DNA from: Chara braunii | Taxonomy: Eukaryota; Streptophyta; Charophyceae; Charales; Characeae | NCBI GenBank assembly: GCA_003427395.1 | Contig: BFEA01000146.1 | Span: 2,202,447-2,266,446 of the forward strand | DNA length: 64,000 nucleotides | Reading direction: 5' to 3' | Shown here: piece by piece, positions 46,751 through 59,010 of the stretch | Position numbering within the stretch: the stretch's first letter is position 1 | Layout: every line of letters starts with the position of its first letter | Notes under the pieces: model-generated | The model's input: only the letters and a program-made list of their open reading frames with translations | Told to the model about the DNA's origin: nothing | Database searches by the model: none | Position numbers and translations under genes: made by a program

Positions 46751-47335
46751 TTCACTCCCCGCGGTCCAACTGCAGTCACCCGACACCGAACAACTGTACG
46801 CAAGGCAGCGCAGTAGACCGTGGTAGTCTCAGCAACCGCTGCTGTAGGACTGCAGTCGAGGCAAAAATTGTCGAGCCCACAGCAAAAGGGCAACACAGAA
46901 GGCTGCTACTTCGCAGCCTGCTTCCCTTTCCTATTTGGTGACACTGGCAGTGCGGCTTGGCTGACCACACTGCAAGCGGGGTAGGCAACGATTGTTTGGC
47001 CGAACAACTCCTACCAAGCTTTAACTGATCGCCATCCCGCTGCCAGACCCGCACTCTAGCTGCCCCAGCCCAATGATTCGGCTGGAACACGCTCAAACTG
47101 ACATGGTGGCACGAACGAGGTGAGTATGTGAGCGAATTCTGTGATGAGAATGGGTCCTACTTAGGTAAACCCAGGGGAAGTAGGAAGTAGAGAGAGAGGT
47201 GTCTGTCAGGTCCAGAGCGTTGGGTGCTTAGAGGGTCGGTCCTATAGGATCGTGAAGGGATGGACTGCTGAGTGGAACCTTTCGTCCTATCGCTTCTTAT
47301 AACAGGGGGATAAGAGGCGAAGGCAGTTAATCAAA
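46751..47335. other. Junction and presumed 5' leader of the plus-strand Ty3 element
   Basis: No gene. The part up to ~46,780 still resembles the start of copy 3 in reverse. I could not find a 5' LTR for the Ty3 element that starts at 47,336, nor a convincing primer-binding site. Confidence 0.4.
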
Positions 47336-49337
47336 ATGTCTGAGGAAATGGCGGATGGCGGGAGGAAGCTTGTAACACTCGACGACCTCATCGATGCCCT
47401 GGATAAGCGCGAGAGAGCACTGAGCAATGTCCCGAAGGTTGATACTTTCCACTTCAAGAGGGAACGGGTGTCCGACTGGCTGGACCTGACGGAGCAAGCA
47501 CTGGTGGGGTTGTCGGACGAGATTAAGCTCCAACGAGTCCTAAGATATGTCCTTCATAGCCACCATCAGGAAGTGGGCAAGGTCGTGGATGCCGCCAATG
47601 GTAGTTGGGCGAGGTTCAGGGACATGATGCAGAGAAAGTACAGGTTGGGGGATGGCTTGCTAACCATGGCGGATTTGGAGGCCATGAACAAGGATGATTT
47701 CTCCACGATTGGGGCGTTTATGCATGAGTTTAAAAGGAAGGCGCGGAAGGTGCACGGGATCTCCGAAGAAACGCAGTGTGCCATATTCTTGGGTCTGCTT
47801 ACTGGCTCGGAGGCCTCGGAGCTGACGGGTCACGGAGGGGGAAGTGAGAAACTCACTTGGGCCACTATCGACAAAGGGGTGGAAGAGGGGAGCCTGGACC
47901 AGGTGGAGCAGCACCAGGTGCGACTGCAAAGGCGCAAGAGAAAGGAAAGAGACGCCACCGCGTCCGGGACCCCAAGGGTGAAGAGGATCGTCACGGACGT
48001 ATTGGCAGCGCTGGGGTATGATAATGAGGCGGAAGTGCAAAAGAGGGGAGTGACCGTGGCCCAAGGCCGGGCGTCNGGGGCAGTGGAAGAGGAGGCTAGG
48101 CGCGAGGACTATGGCGGAGAAGAGACGGGCTCCCAGATCCTAACCAAGGCCCAGAGGAAGCAGCGGAATTTACAAGTGGGGGGTCAAGGATCCGGAAAAG
48201 GGCAGGTCCCGCAAGCAATTGCTGCGCCGCCGCCTGCTGCCACGACAATGTCAGCGACGGCCGGGCCGTCATGTATGGGGCCGCCGCCGGCTTGTGGGCA
48301 TTGGGTGTCGCATTGTCAGCCTACGTCCTGGCCAGTTGTAATCACTGCGCCTCGTGCGGGGGTAGTCAGACTCAACCCGGGCAAATGATCCCTTATGCGG
48401 GCCCAGCGGCAAGTATGGGGCCCCCGAGCTACCCTGCGGCTCAGGGTCAATTTGTGGCCCAACCACTCTATCCCAACAGGCCTCGCAGGTTAGCGTGGCC
48501 GGTGGAGGAAACCAAGGACAAGGCGGACAAGGCAATGGAGGCCGAGGTCAAGGGGGTCGAGGGGGTGGAGGCCGAGGCCGGGGAGGAAATGGTGGGGGTC
48601 GTGGGGGTGGTTGGAATGGTTAAAGGGGCCAGAACCAAGGTGGTCGGGGCGGCCAGGAAGGGGGCCAAGGGTATGGAAGGCCCCGCTTTGATTGGCGAAA
48701 TGCCACCTGTTGGCATTGTGGCGATGTAGGCCACACTGTGCGGTTCTGTGAGCGGTGGCGGGAGGATGAGTTGTCAGGGTTAATCTCCTCCTGTATGGAC
48801 GGGGATATATATGACAAGTGGGGTGAGCATATCGACCCCAGGACCCCGGAAGGAATCAGGCAAGAGGCTCTCCGGCGAGCAGCAGCGGGACCCACAGCAC
48901 CCCCGGCAATGTTTAGGATATGGCAGGAGAAGGAAGGGCCGACTGTAAGAGTCGAGGAGATTGTAGGGGATAGTGAGGGGGTCACTCAACGACTAAAGGC
49001 GGGGACTTTAAGGGAGGAGCCAATAGTCGTCGAATCGGATGACGAGGGGCAAGAAGGTGAAGGAGAGCCGGCCATAATCCTCCTGGGGAGGATGGAAGAT
49101 CTGCTGGAAAAGGTGGGAAGGTACCAGCGGAAGTTGCAGGCCTTGTGTGAAGAAGCCCGAGAGTGGGAGGCCAATCTGCCTGAGGTCTTCCTCTACGACT
49201 CCGGACCTGAGCCTTCGCCAGGACAACAGGGGTACCCAAGGATGACGACCGTAGGGACGGGCCCTAGGTCAGGTATGGCCTATAGACCCCCTACGTCGCA
49301 TGGGAGGGTGCCACAGGCGTCTCGGACTAGAAGTTAA
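47336..49337 (+). pseudogene. gag: Ty3 element gag (frameshifted)
   Basis: Gag packages the element RNA. The 350-codon first frame (47336-48388) has a capsid-like helical region (for example SWARFRDMMQRKYRLGDG and FMHEFKRKARKVHGISEE). Reading then shifts through two other frames into a Gly/Arg/Gln-rich RGG stretch, and a perfect CCHC zinc knuckle (CWHCGDVGHTVRFC, 48708-48749) followed by an acidic C-terminal part ending at 49337. Frame changes near 48300 and 48475 and a TAA near 48618 break it. N at 48076. Start ATG at 47336 is the first in frame. Confidence 0.85.
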
Positions 49338-49339
49338 AA

Positions 49340-51711
49340 TAAGGCCGGGCCTAGCCAAGAGCCCAGTCAGGCACCCAAGCAGGCACCCAGTCAGGCACCT
49401 CCTCGAGGGGAGCTTGAGCCAGGGCGCAGGAAGGAGGTGGTCGAAGTCCCGGAGGAAGAGGAAGAGGATGACGATAAGGAGGATGAGAGGCTCCGACAAG
49501 AGGAGGATCAACGAGCGGAGATGAGGGCCAAAAAGAGGCCGAGCCAAGCCTGCCTGACAGCGTGCCTAAGAGGAAGAAGTACGCGGTCCGAATGGAGGAA
49601 GGCTTTGACGTGGAGCGGATGGTGACAAACTCCTGGAAGGCCATAATGACTTGATAAACCTAAAGGACATCCTGGCGTCGGCGCCAAGGCTCTGTGGTGA
49701 GTTGAAGGGACGACTGTCGTGAAGGCTGGTGCCAAATGTCCATCTGAGTACGGTCCTGCCCAGAGAGGTGGAATGGACTGAGGCAGGGACAAGGATGGAT
49801 TGGAAATGTGTGGTGTGCGGGCAGGTGGATTTGGTGATAAGGAACCAGAAGTGCACTGGGATGGTGGACACGGGCGCAAAAATGAATATCATTAGGGAGA
49901 AGGAGGCGGTGATGATAGGCATGGAGAGTGACTGCTCGGACCATGGCATGCTACATGGCGCTAACTGCAAGGCCGCCTTTTGCGGCACAGCGTCAAATGT
50001 GATTATAGAGATTGGGAAGGTGCGAGCCAGAACTTGCTTTTTCGTTATGCCCGATGTCGATCACCCCATCCTCCTGGGGAGGTCGTTCTTGTGTCGGACG
50101 AAAATGTTGATCTTCAACAAGCACAACGGAACAATGGTCCTGCTCCTGTGCGACCCGACGTGTGGGAATTATGAAGTTATCGCCTGCCGGAACACGGGGC
50201 CGGGGAGCGGGAGGAATAGGCCTAATCTAGGCTCGTTCACCTGTGAGGAATCAGAGAACGAGCGGAGACGGCTTTGGGAAGTGCCCGAGGAGGAAGATAG
50301 GACTGAGGTGCTGACATTGAGCCTCACAGATGTGAATAAGGCCATGGAGGTGATATCAACTCACGACATGGCGGATCCGGAGGCCATTAAGGCTTTGAGG
50401 GAACAGGTTTTGGAGAACCCTCAGGTGGGGGAGGTGGAGTTGGTGTATTGGTTTTCGGGAGGGAGGGGAGGCCCTGCGATGGCCCAGGCCCGAACGACAA
50501 GTCGGCCTTTTTTAGGGGAGGGCTTAAGCAGGGTTCCCAAAGGCGGTACACGACCATAGATAAGAAGTGCCGCCCAGTTCCCGTGCTCGTCACAGAAGAT
50601 GAGGAAGCCTACTACGAGCGGGAGCGAGGGTTGATACGGCGTATGCGGGAGCACGCGTTGGCCGGGCCGTGCCGTATCAATGATGAGAATGAGGGAAAGC
50701 TGATAATCGGAGAGCCCGACTTCCTGTCGCCCCAGGAAAGAGTGTTGATGGTGGGGCTGATGAAGAAAAAGCACCGCGCGTATGCATTCAACGACGACGA
50801 GCGTGGGAGGCTGGATGTGGACAAGGTCTCGATGATCAGGATCCACACGGTCCCACACGAGCCATGGAATCTAAGGGGCGCGTGGTACCCCAATCCGGAT
50901 GAGGAAAAGATGGTGGTGGACTACCTGGACGGCAAGATGCGGACGCACGTGGCCGACTATTCCAATGGGCCGTACGCGTCGCCTTGGTTTTGTTTTATTA
51001 AACCGAATGAGACGCTAAGGTAGGTGCAGGACTTGCAGCGGCTAAATGCGGTGCCAGTGCGCGACGCGGGAGGATTGCCGAATGCGGACGCATTGTCAGA
51101 ATCGTGCGCAGGGAGGCCTATAATCTCGCTTATAGACCTCTACTCGGGGTATGACCAATTCTCCGTATACCCGCCAGACATGCCCGTAACGACAATGCAC
51201 ACTCCCAGAGGGTTGATTCATATGAACGTGGCGCCCCAAGGTTGGACGAATGCAGTGGCGATCGTGCAAAGGCATATGATCAGAGTCATGCAGACGGTCA
51301 ACCCGCACATCACTCAGCCCTATATTGATGACCTGGCGGTCAAGGGTCCGAAGGAAAAGGAGGAAGACGAAGTGATGCCCGGTGTGCGGCACTTTGTCTG
51401 GAAGCATGTCCAAGACATTGATCAGGTTCTGGGGTTATTGGAGGAACATAACCTGACGGCGAGCGGCCCCAAGTCGAAGCATTGTATGAGGGAGGCCACG
51501 ATTCTAGGCTTTGTCTGTAATGAGAGTGGGCGAAGGCCTGATGTAAAGAAGACAGACAAGATCCTTGAGTGACCGGTGCCCTTCCGCTCGATAACGGATG
51601 TGAGGAGCTTCCTTGAGACGTGCGGATTTTGGAGGAGCTTCGTGAAGGACTTTGCCACGAAGACGGAGCATTTAAGGAAGTTGGTGCGCCAGGATCAAGA
51701 ATGGGTCTGGG
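49340..51711 (+). pseudogene. pol: Ty3 protease and reverse transcriptase (pol, 5' part)
   Basis: After an acidic linker (49437-49600), the retropepsin active site DTGA is at 49867-49878 and the flap-side ILLGR near 50068. The RT follows in another frame: LIDLYSGYDQ (block A), the TPRGLIHMNVAPQGW block, and the catalytic YIDD at 51321-51332, then the connection segment ITDVRSFLETCGFW. In-frame stops at 49720 (TGA), 51021 (TAG) and 51570 (TGA) and a frame change near 50,500 make it non-functional. An assembly gap removes the RT/RNase H junction. Confidence 0.9.
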
Positions 51712-52101
51712 NNNNNNNNNNNNNNNNNNNNNNNNNNNNNNNNNNNNNNNNNNNNNNNNNNNNNNNNNNNNNNNNNNNNNNNNNNNNNNNNNNNNNNNNN
51801 NNNNNNNNNNNNNNNNNNNNNNNNNNNNNNNNNNNNNNNNNNNNNNNNNNNNNNNNNNNNNNNNNNNNNNNNNNNNNNNNNNNNNNNNNNNNNNNNNNNN
51901 NNNNNNNNNNNNNNNNNNNNNNNNNNNNNNNNNNNNNNNNNNNNNNNNNNNNNNNNNNNNNNNNNNNNNNNNNNNNNNNNNNNNNNNNNNNNNNNNNNNN
52001 NNNNNNNNNNNNNNNNNNNNNNNNNNNNNNNNNNNNNNNNNNNNNNNNNNNNNNNNNNNNNNNNNNNNNNNNNNNNNNNNNNNNNNNNNNNNNNNNNNNN
52101 N
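51712..52101. other. Assembly gap, 390 N
   Basis: Run of N within pol. The reading frame changes across it, but gap length may be nominal. Confidence 0.99.
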
Positions 52102-54189
52102 CTAAGATTCGAAAGTCGTACCCTCAATACAACTGAGAGGAACTACTCTCAGTTCAAGAAGGAGACGCTGGCGGTACTCCATTGCCTAAGGACCTTCCGG
52201 AACTATGTTTTTGGCAGGAGGCTCATCTTGAGAGTGGACCCTACTGCACTGGCATGTTCCCTGAAGAATTATACTCCATCTGACCCAACCGTCGCAAGAT
52301 GGTTGACCTACATTTGGATGTTTAATTTCGAGCTGGAAAGGATCTCAGGGAACAAGAACAGGGCAGATGGGTTAAGCCGCATCAACTGGGACGGATCGGA
52401 CGAAGAATCGATAGAAGACACACCGCCAGTTGATGGGTTTTTGGACCAAGAGGAGGACGTCCGCCTGCACATAAACGAATGGTCCCTGCGAGTGCCCAGT
52501 TGTGTCAGCCACCCCATATGGCTGGCACCAAAGGGGTACGAGCAGAAGGGAGAGTTAGTCCTCAAGCCCTTTCAGGAGGAGGATCCGTGGGGAAGTAAGG
52601 ATGTTGGTTGGATGATGAAGTTGNCGTTGGCAGGTACGCATAGTCTGGTGGAGGAAGTAAGGACAATGGAGGAGGGCCTCACTCAGGTAGAGGAGCATGA
52701 GCAGCTAATGGGAGGGATGTACCTGCTCACCAATACACTCCTGCAAGGAGACTTCGACCGAAAGGGCTCATTTAGTCACGAGGAGAATGAGATTCTGGTT
52801 CCTGAAAGCCGGGACGACGAATTCGAGGGAGGAGAAATCAAGGAGGCGTTTCGGGCGGAGGAGTACGATGGGATCTACCGGGAATTGGGGTTTCTCCTAT
52901 CATGTGAGATGAGGGATAGAGATGTGAGTGCCAACGCACAGAAGATGAGGCACCTCTATGTGGTAAGAGACGGCCACTTGTTTATAAAGTGGCAGGTCGG
53001 GAACCCCAAGAGGATTGTATGTGGGAGAAACCGGCAAATTGATATCATAGCGGCCTTACACAATGGTATAGCAGGGGGGCACAGAGGAGTGGGTGCCACA
53101 TGCGCGAAAATAAGCGAGCTCTACCATTGGGACGGGATGTTGACGATGGTTATCAAATACTGTCGGTCCTGTATACCTTGCCAAGAGAGGTCAGCGCAAA
53201 GGCCTGGAGAACCCCTACACCCAAGGTTAGAAAGGGAAGTGGGTGCGGTCGTACACCTGGACCTGTTATTCATGCCAGCAGGGGAGAATGGGTGTAACTA
53301 CATCTTCGATGCACGGGATAACCTTACTGGATTTGTGGACGGACGAGCTATCCGGACGAAGACTGACCCGGTTTTGGCGAACTGGATCGAGGAGTATTAC
53401 CTGCGATACCCTTTTGTCAGGGAGTTCGTGATGGATCGAGGATCAGAGTTTACCTGCAATGAGGTGAGGACATTGCTTGTAGGGTACGGCGTAGTGGACA
53501 ACTATACTACGGCCGCACACCCTCAAGTGAACGTTCCTGTGAAGAGGGGCCACAGTACCATCACGAATCTCCTGGCTAAGTGGACAGAGGGCAAACCTGG
53601 TCAGTGGCCGAAGTTCCTACGGGCAGCGTTCTTCATGGAGAATGATACTGTAAAGAGGACTACCAAGTACACGCCAACCACGCTATGGTACGGGAGTCAT
53701 GCCACCTTTCCCATAGAAAGCTTTATGAAGACGTGGAGGCGCCAGGACTTGGAGGTAAACCTGTCTTTCGAAGAACTGCTCGATATTCGTGCACGGCAAG
53801 TGGGGGCGGCCGAAGAAAGATTGCGAGAAGCCGCTGGTCAGGTGGAGAGGAGTCGTATGCAAGATAAGATGAGGTGGGACCAGATGGCACGAGTAAGAAA
53901 GGAGTCATTGGCAGTAGGGGATGTCGTATTATTATACGACTCCTCTTTGGAAAAGCAATGGTCGAGGAAGCTTGACAAGAGATGGTTGGACCCCTATAGA
54001 ATATTGCGATGCGGCGAATTTGGGGCCTATCAGATCGAGGAGCTGGACGGGACAGGTTGGCAGGATCGAGTATCAGGAACCAGACTGAAGAAGTTCGTGG
54101 CCAGGGAACAAGTAAAGAATTCTACCTTTCTCAGAGTAGACTGGTCCTTGAGGTATCGCATGTTATGGTCAGGACAGGTGAGGGAGTAG
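52102..54189 (+). pseudogene. pol: Ty3 RNase H and integrase (pol, 3' part), catalytic Glu replaced
   Basis: One uninterrupted frame of 695 codons after the gap. RNase H end: TERNYSQFKKETLAVLH then GNKNRADGLSRI. Integrase zinc-binding HHCC region around 53070-53190 (HNGIAGGH ... CRSC). Core DDE residues: Asp 53260-53262 (HLDLLF), Asp 53434-53436 (MDRGSEF), and at the 35-residue spacing an AAG lysine codon (53542-53544, PVKRGH) where Glu is required. C-terminal region keeps a GDVVLLYDS motif. N at 52624. Intact length but predicted catalytically dead. Confidence 0.92.
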
Positions 54190-54429
54190 GAAAAGGCATG
54201 TGTATTGTTATAAAAACTTGATGAACCGAGGACTAACCTTGTTGTGTGCCTGCTTGCTTTCTCTCACCTGTTGTGCATGTCTGACTTTTCGAAGACGGCC
54301 ATGCAGAGGGGCGGGAGGGGCACGCGGCCACGATAGGGGCCTCAGGGAGCATCAGGAGGGGATGACTCGCGCAGACCGGCTGGGAGGGAGTCTACGCCTA
54401 CTTTCGACGACGGTAACATATAGTTTTTT

Positions 54430-57219
54430 CTGGACTCCTACCAGGCACATGCGACACGGGAGGGCTGGTCTACCTTGGAGAGGATATGGCACCTGAGGGG
54501 AGTTGGGCGCTTCGAGGAGCCTATTGCGCACATTCGAGAGGAGGCGTTGACATAGCAGGATGTGGAGGCAAGGATTCAGATGCTGAGGGCTTCGCCGATG
54601 GGACCGGATGGATTGCCTATTCGATTGGAGGAAGGCAATGCGGAGGAGTTCATTCCGGCCTATGAGCAGTATATGCGCGACCAGGGGACTGGGCAGGAGG
54701 AGTGGATGCAGATGCTGCCCCTCTGGACACGGAGGGCGGAGAGGTCGTTGGCGAGGCAGATCCGGGACAGGACACACGACTGGGAGGACTGCCAGGCCCA
54801 GTTCAGACAGGCATTTCGACGACTGGAGCCCGAGAGGTCGGAGCCCAGGGTGGAGAGACGACAAAGGAGTAAGAGGCCGCAGGGCCCAGAGGCGAGAGGG
54901 ACCACTACGCCCAGAGGAGGCCGAAAGGCCTTGGCACAGCGAGAGGGGCCAGCAGAGGGCCAGTTCAGGCCGCGGGCCGGCACAGCGAGAGGGGCCAGCA
55001 GAGGGCCAGTTCAGGCCGCGGGGCCAGCTCAGGCGGCGGAGCTACCCCCTACCTATGGGCTCGAGCAGGTGGAGTTTCGTCGAATCACGGGCAGTGATCT
55101 ACGGGGTCCGTCGCCAACGTTACCAGAGGGGGGAGGGGCGGTGCCGTTGAGGACGCCGTTCGACAGGTTGGAGGCTCATCTCGATGCGTCCCAGTGGGGG
55201 GCGTCACAGATGGGAGCGGACCAGAGCGGACCGGCACGGTATGAGCCAGTGGAGGATGAGCCAGAGGAGGAGCCACCTGAGCCGGGGCCTGAGGCGGGGT
55301 CTCGCGAACCCGAGGAGCCGCAGACTCGGGGGGTTATCACTGTTGGGGATGATACCCCTCCTCCTACCCCGATTCCAGAATAGGCGCGGCAATATTGGCT
55401 TGAAGGAATTCCTGAGCCGGACAGTGAGGAGATGTTGGGGCCCCCACCGGAAGCTACTACGCCACCCCCGACGCAGGAGGAGCCAGAGGGGGGCGAGAGG
55501 GCGAGGACACCTACTACTGTGGCGCCGCAACTAACTGAGTTTACAGGTGCACGCATGGATGTGGAGGTGCCGACATCCGGGGAGCCTCCGCCAGGGCCGC
55601 CACCCGCAGAGGAGGGGACAAGTGAGGGAGATATATTGCGAGAGGGTCACGAGGCAAGGACACGGAGGCCACCGGGGGAGACGAAAGAAGAGAAGCGCGC
55701 AAGGGTGCAGGTACGCCTCGAAGAGCTATACCAGGAAAAGCTTAGGATGGAGGCCGCAGGAGAAGCGCCAAAGCCGCCAATTGACCCTCCGACGAGCGAG
55801 CAGAGGATTAGTGAGGCTTGGGCCAGCTATGAGAGCGAGAGGGATGCGNCTCGCCTGAGGTCGCGAGAGGTAGGACAGGGGAGTGCAAGATTGGACGAGG
55901 CACGAGAGACAGAAGACATGGGATTTTCAGCCGCTAGGATGGAGATGGAGCGTACAGACAGGAGGATAGGTGAGGTGGCAATCTCGTCCTTCCAGCAGTA
56001 CTCCATGCTCAGCGATGAGTTGGCGGCCTCGAGGTTAAAGGTGGGACAGTTGTCCTCCTAGTTGGCGGAAGAGAGGGCAGAAAACCAGGCGTGGAGGACC
56101 CGCATGGAAGCCAAGGAGGCGGAGTGGGAGAAGAGGCTTCAGGACATNNCGGCGATANTAGAAAGGCTCTCGNCCACTAAGGTGGTCGACTGGACGGAGC
56201 AGAGTCGATATGGTATCCAGGGGAAGAAGNTACAGGGGCTCTTTGGCCAGNAAGGAACGACGGAGANGCCACAGCAAGAGGGAATGGGGAAGGTATTCCT
56301 GGACCNAGCAGAGGCGGCAGCGAGGCGGGAGNCCAAGGAGAGGAGGTTCANCTTCAGGACTCCCNCGNANTTGGCCTCGNAGCAGGCCACCCCTATAACG
56401 ATTGAGATCCCTGAGGGCGAGCCAGCGCAGGGACCCCAACCTCCNGTGGAGGAAGGGGGCCNCACANAGGAGTCCCCTACGATCCTTTTGGAGGTGCAGG
56501 NGNGTGNCCTTACGGGANTAGCAGCATCCACTGAGCCGGAGGCAATGGGGGGAGAGGCGTCTCGACTGGATGAGTTAGTGGCAGCTATGGAGTTGGACAT
56601 GCCGTCAGGAGAGCATCAGAGACAGAAGACCCCAGAGCGTGTGACAGAGATAGGGGAGCTGAGGACGCAGTTAGGCTCTTGGGCTACTGGAGCTGACTCA
56701 GGAGAGCACATCTCAGAGCAGCAGCAGGAAGTTATGAGCGAGCCAGCGACTGTCGTGACTCCCCAACCCTCTGACCGGCATAGGGACGAGGAGGCGGTTG
56801 CGATGGGAGGAGTCCGCGAGGGTAGGCCACTGAGATTGGACACTCCAGCGTACCGGCCCGAGGGAGGTGAGGCGCTAGCAGGGCCGAGTACCCAGATGAT
56901 GGAGGCGGGGCCGGCAGAGTCATGGAGTATGCCCCAGAGCCATGAGATGAGCAGGGAAACTAGCGAGACACCGCCGTTGCCTGGGTCCCGGAAGAAGAAG
57001 AGGAGGTGTCGAGGGAGATGAGACGATCAGTGCTTCTTCTGCAAGGACGNNGTACATAGAGNTNTTGANTNCCAGAAGTTCCTTAAGGANAAGGCGGCTG
57101 GGAGAGTAACAGAGAGTGGTGGAAGAATGTACGACAGGCAAGGGCGAGTGGTAGAGCGGGCTCCAGATGGGGGTAGGGCACAGTTATATAGACAAAACCA
57201 GGAGGCTATGAGTGAGTAG
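54430..57219 (+). pseudogene. Third ORF downstream of integrase, Gag-like with CCHC knuckle
   Basis: A single frame of ~930 codons runs on with stops at 54553 (TAG), 55381 (TAG), 56059 (TAG) and 57019 (TGA). Near the start, YEQYMRDQGTGQEEWMQMLP and DWEDCQAQFRQAF resemble a retrotransposon capsid domain. A Pro/Glu-rich middle follows, then charged helices likely to form coiled coil (55690-56140), another disordered part, and a C-terminal knuckle of CX2CX4HX4C spacing (57031-57072, with Ns). Many Ns at 56140-56520. Function unknown; a second Gag-like protein 3' of pol is unusual. Confidence 0.7.
54933..55025 (+). repeat. 46/47-bp tandem duplication inside ORF3
   Basis: GGCACAGCGAGAGGGGCCAG starts both copies (54933 and 54979). 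The period is not a multiple of three, so the two copies are read in different frames while the ORF stays open. Confidence 0.93.
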
Positions 57220-58124
57220 GGGCTGGTCCGTCTATATGACAATAGGATTAGAGNTCCTCTNTACGCANAGGCCGTGATAGGGGTGTACATACTCTGAGTT
57301 AGTCAGGCGAGTCCCGTCTAGTTGTATATACATAAGTGGCGGTGTGTGATCNGCTTGAGCTTTATGTGTGATACGGTCTAGGGGATGAGACTTAGTTGTA
57401 TAATATCTANGATATACGTGACTTGCATTTCAATTGGGTGATTCGGATACTCTTACTTGTATCTTTGAGTAGGTTCTGAGAGTCCATGACACTTGGGACG
57501 TGAGTTTATCCTGCAGAGTGAGACAGTGGGGTGAGTATTTGAGTGTTTTCAGGGCAGGCATTTTGTTCCCAAATACACCCTACGAATTGTGTGTTGAGAG
57601 TTTGAGTTGAGTGTCGTATTGAGACTTGAGGGATATATTTTGCTTCCGAGTATATCTTTGATTCCAGACTCTGTGAGACTTATTCTTGTGACGATCACAA
57701 TCACTCTCACTCGTGACAATCACAATCACTCTCACTCGTATGGTTTTATCCTAATGAATGAGGGCTTTATGTGAGAGATGTGTGGGATACATCTCATGTA
57801 TGTGTGTTGTGTGATTGTGATTGCCGTCTACTCTTCGGTATACTCGTGCGGCCTGCCCATGGGCGGGCGGAACGGTCAGGTATAAGAGGAGGCAGCGCGG
57901 TCATTTTTGTGACAGATGTATGAGGACCCGGAGGGGTCTTGCGAGCCTATAAGGCTCGGATGCTTACCATGCTGAATGTTTATGGTTGAGTTGTGAAGGG
58001 GACCCATAAGTTGGCCCCTTAGTTTGAGTTGTTTGGCGTTTAAGTTGGGGAGACGGCCCATAAGAAGGCCCCTCAATTGAATTGTTCTATAATTGAGACC
58101 CCCTCGGATTATGGAAGGTGGGGA
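57220..58124 (+). other. 3' untranslated part of the Ty3 element and candidate polypurine tract
   Basis: T/G-rich, no gene. A 25-bp duplication lies at 57690-57739. Two CCCATAAG(T/A)(T/A)GGCCCCT phrases occur at ~58008 and ~58049. GGAAGGTGGGGA at 58113-58124 could be the polypurine tract, followed by TGTTGTTAATTGACAGC, a plausible 3' LTR start. Confidence 0.4.
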
Positions 58125-58944
58125 TGTTGTTAATTGACAGCAGTGTAACCCAGGTCGCGTGATAGTCCATCCTGTAAAGAGAGGGGTGGCTGGGAGACCT
58201 GTTGAGAGAGACCCCCTTCATGTGAAAAATGGGTGATAGATTTAAGGACATGGTAAGCAATGTTTGAATGATAAAGTATGACAAGAGGAACCAGGGTTAC
58301 GAGTTGGGATCATTAATGGAACTGAGAAGGTCGCAAGTCAGTGCATAAAGATGTCGTGGGATGTATGGTTTGCTGTCTCTGATCAAGTCAGTAGGCCACA
58401 GCCTCGTCTGAGCCTAGCGGTGAAATTGTTTGTGATTGTGAGAAGGGGCCGTGCCCGCTATGTTGTCCCATAGGGGGTTGGTAAATACCCTTAAAAGTAG
58501 GGCCGATCCCTGCGTTGTCCCACAGTGGCCCTGTGAGTTGTTTTGCGACGTACCGCCTAGACACCTGTGCTAATCCTAAGGCATACTAGGGAATACCAAG
58601 CTAAACGGTAAAGGTTACCACCCCTAGGGCGCAACCCCTATTGGATGGCTGCAGGCCAGCACAACATGGCTGCGGGCCCACGTCTACCAGCAGAGTAAGA
58701 GTTTAAGAGGTTATGCACGCCCCAAGGAGATTACTCTGGTGGAATGGCGGGGGATACGAGTCGAGTCGTTTGGGCGCCCTGATTGAATGCCTATCAGGAG
58801 AAAACCTATCGTTGCATAACCAATGAAGGGACTGCCGCTAAGATAACAATGCGGTAGGCCGTAGATCTGGCTCGATCAACCAGACTATGGTGGGCCAGGA
58901 TGGGGACCTAGCATTTCTGTACTAGACGGCAGGAAGAGCTGAGA

Positions 58945-58946
<2 letters not shown>
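58125..58946 (+). other. Possible 3' LTR start; no gene
   Basis: Only the TG start and upstream purine tract suggest an LTR. No matching 5' copy is in the window, so neither end can be verified. Confidence 0.3.

Positions 58947-59006
<60 letters not shown>
58947..59006 (+). repeat. Microsatellite (AT)30
   Basis: Sixty bases of alternating AT. Confidence 0.97.
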
Positions 59007-59010
<4 letters not shown>

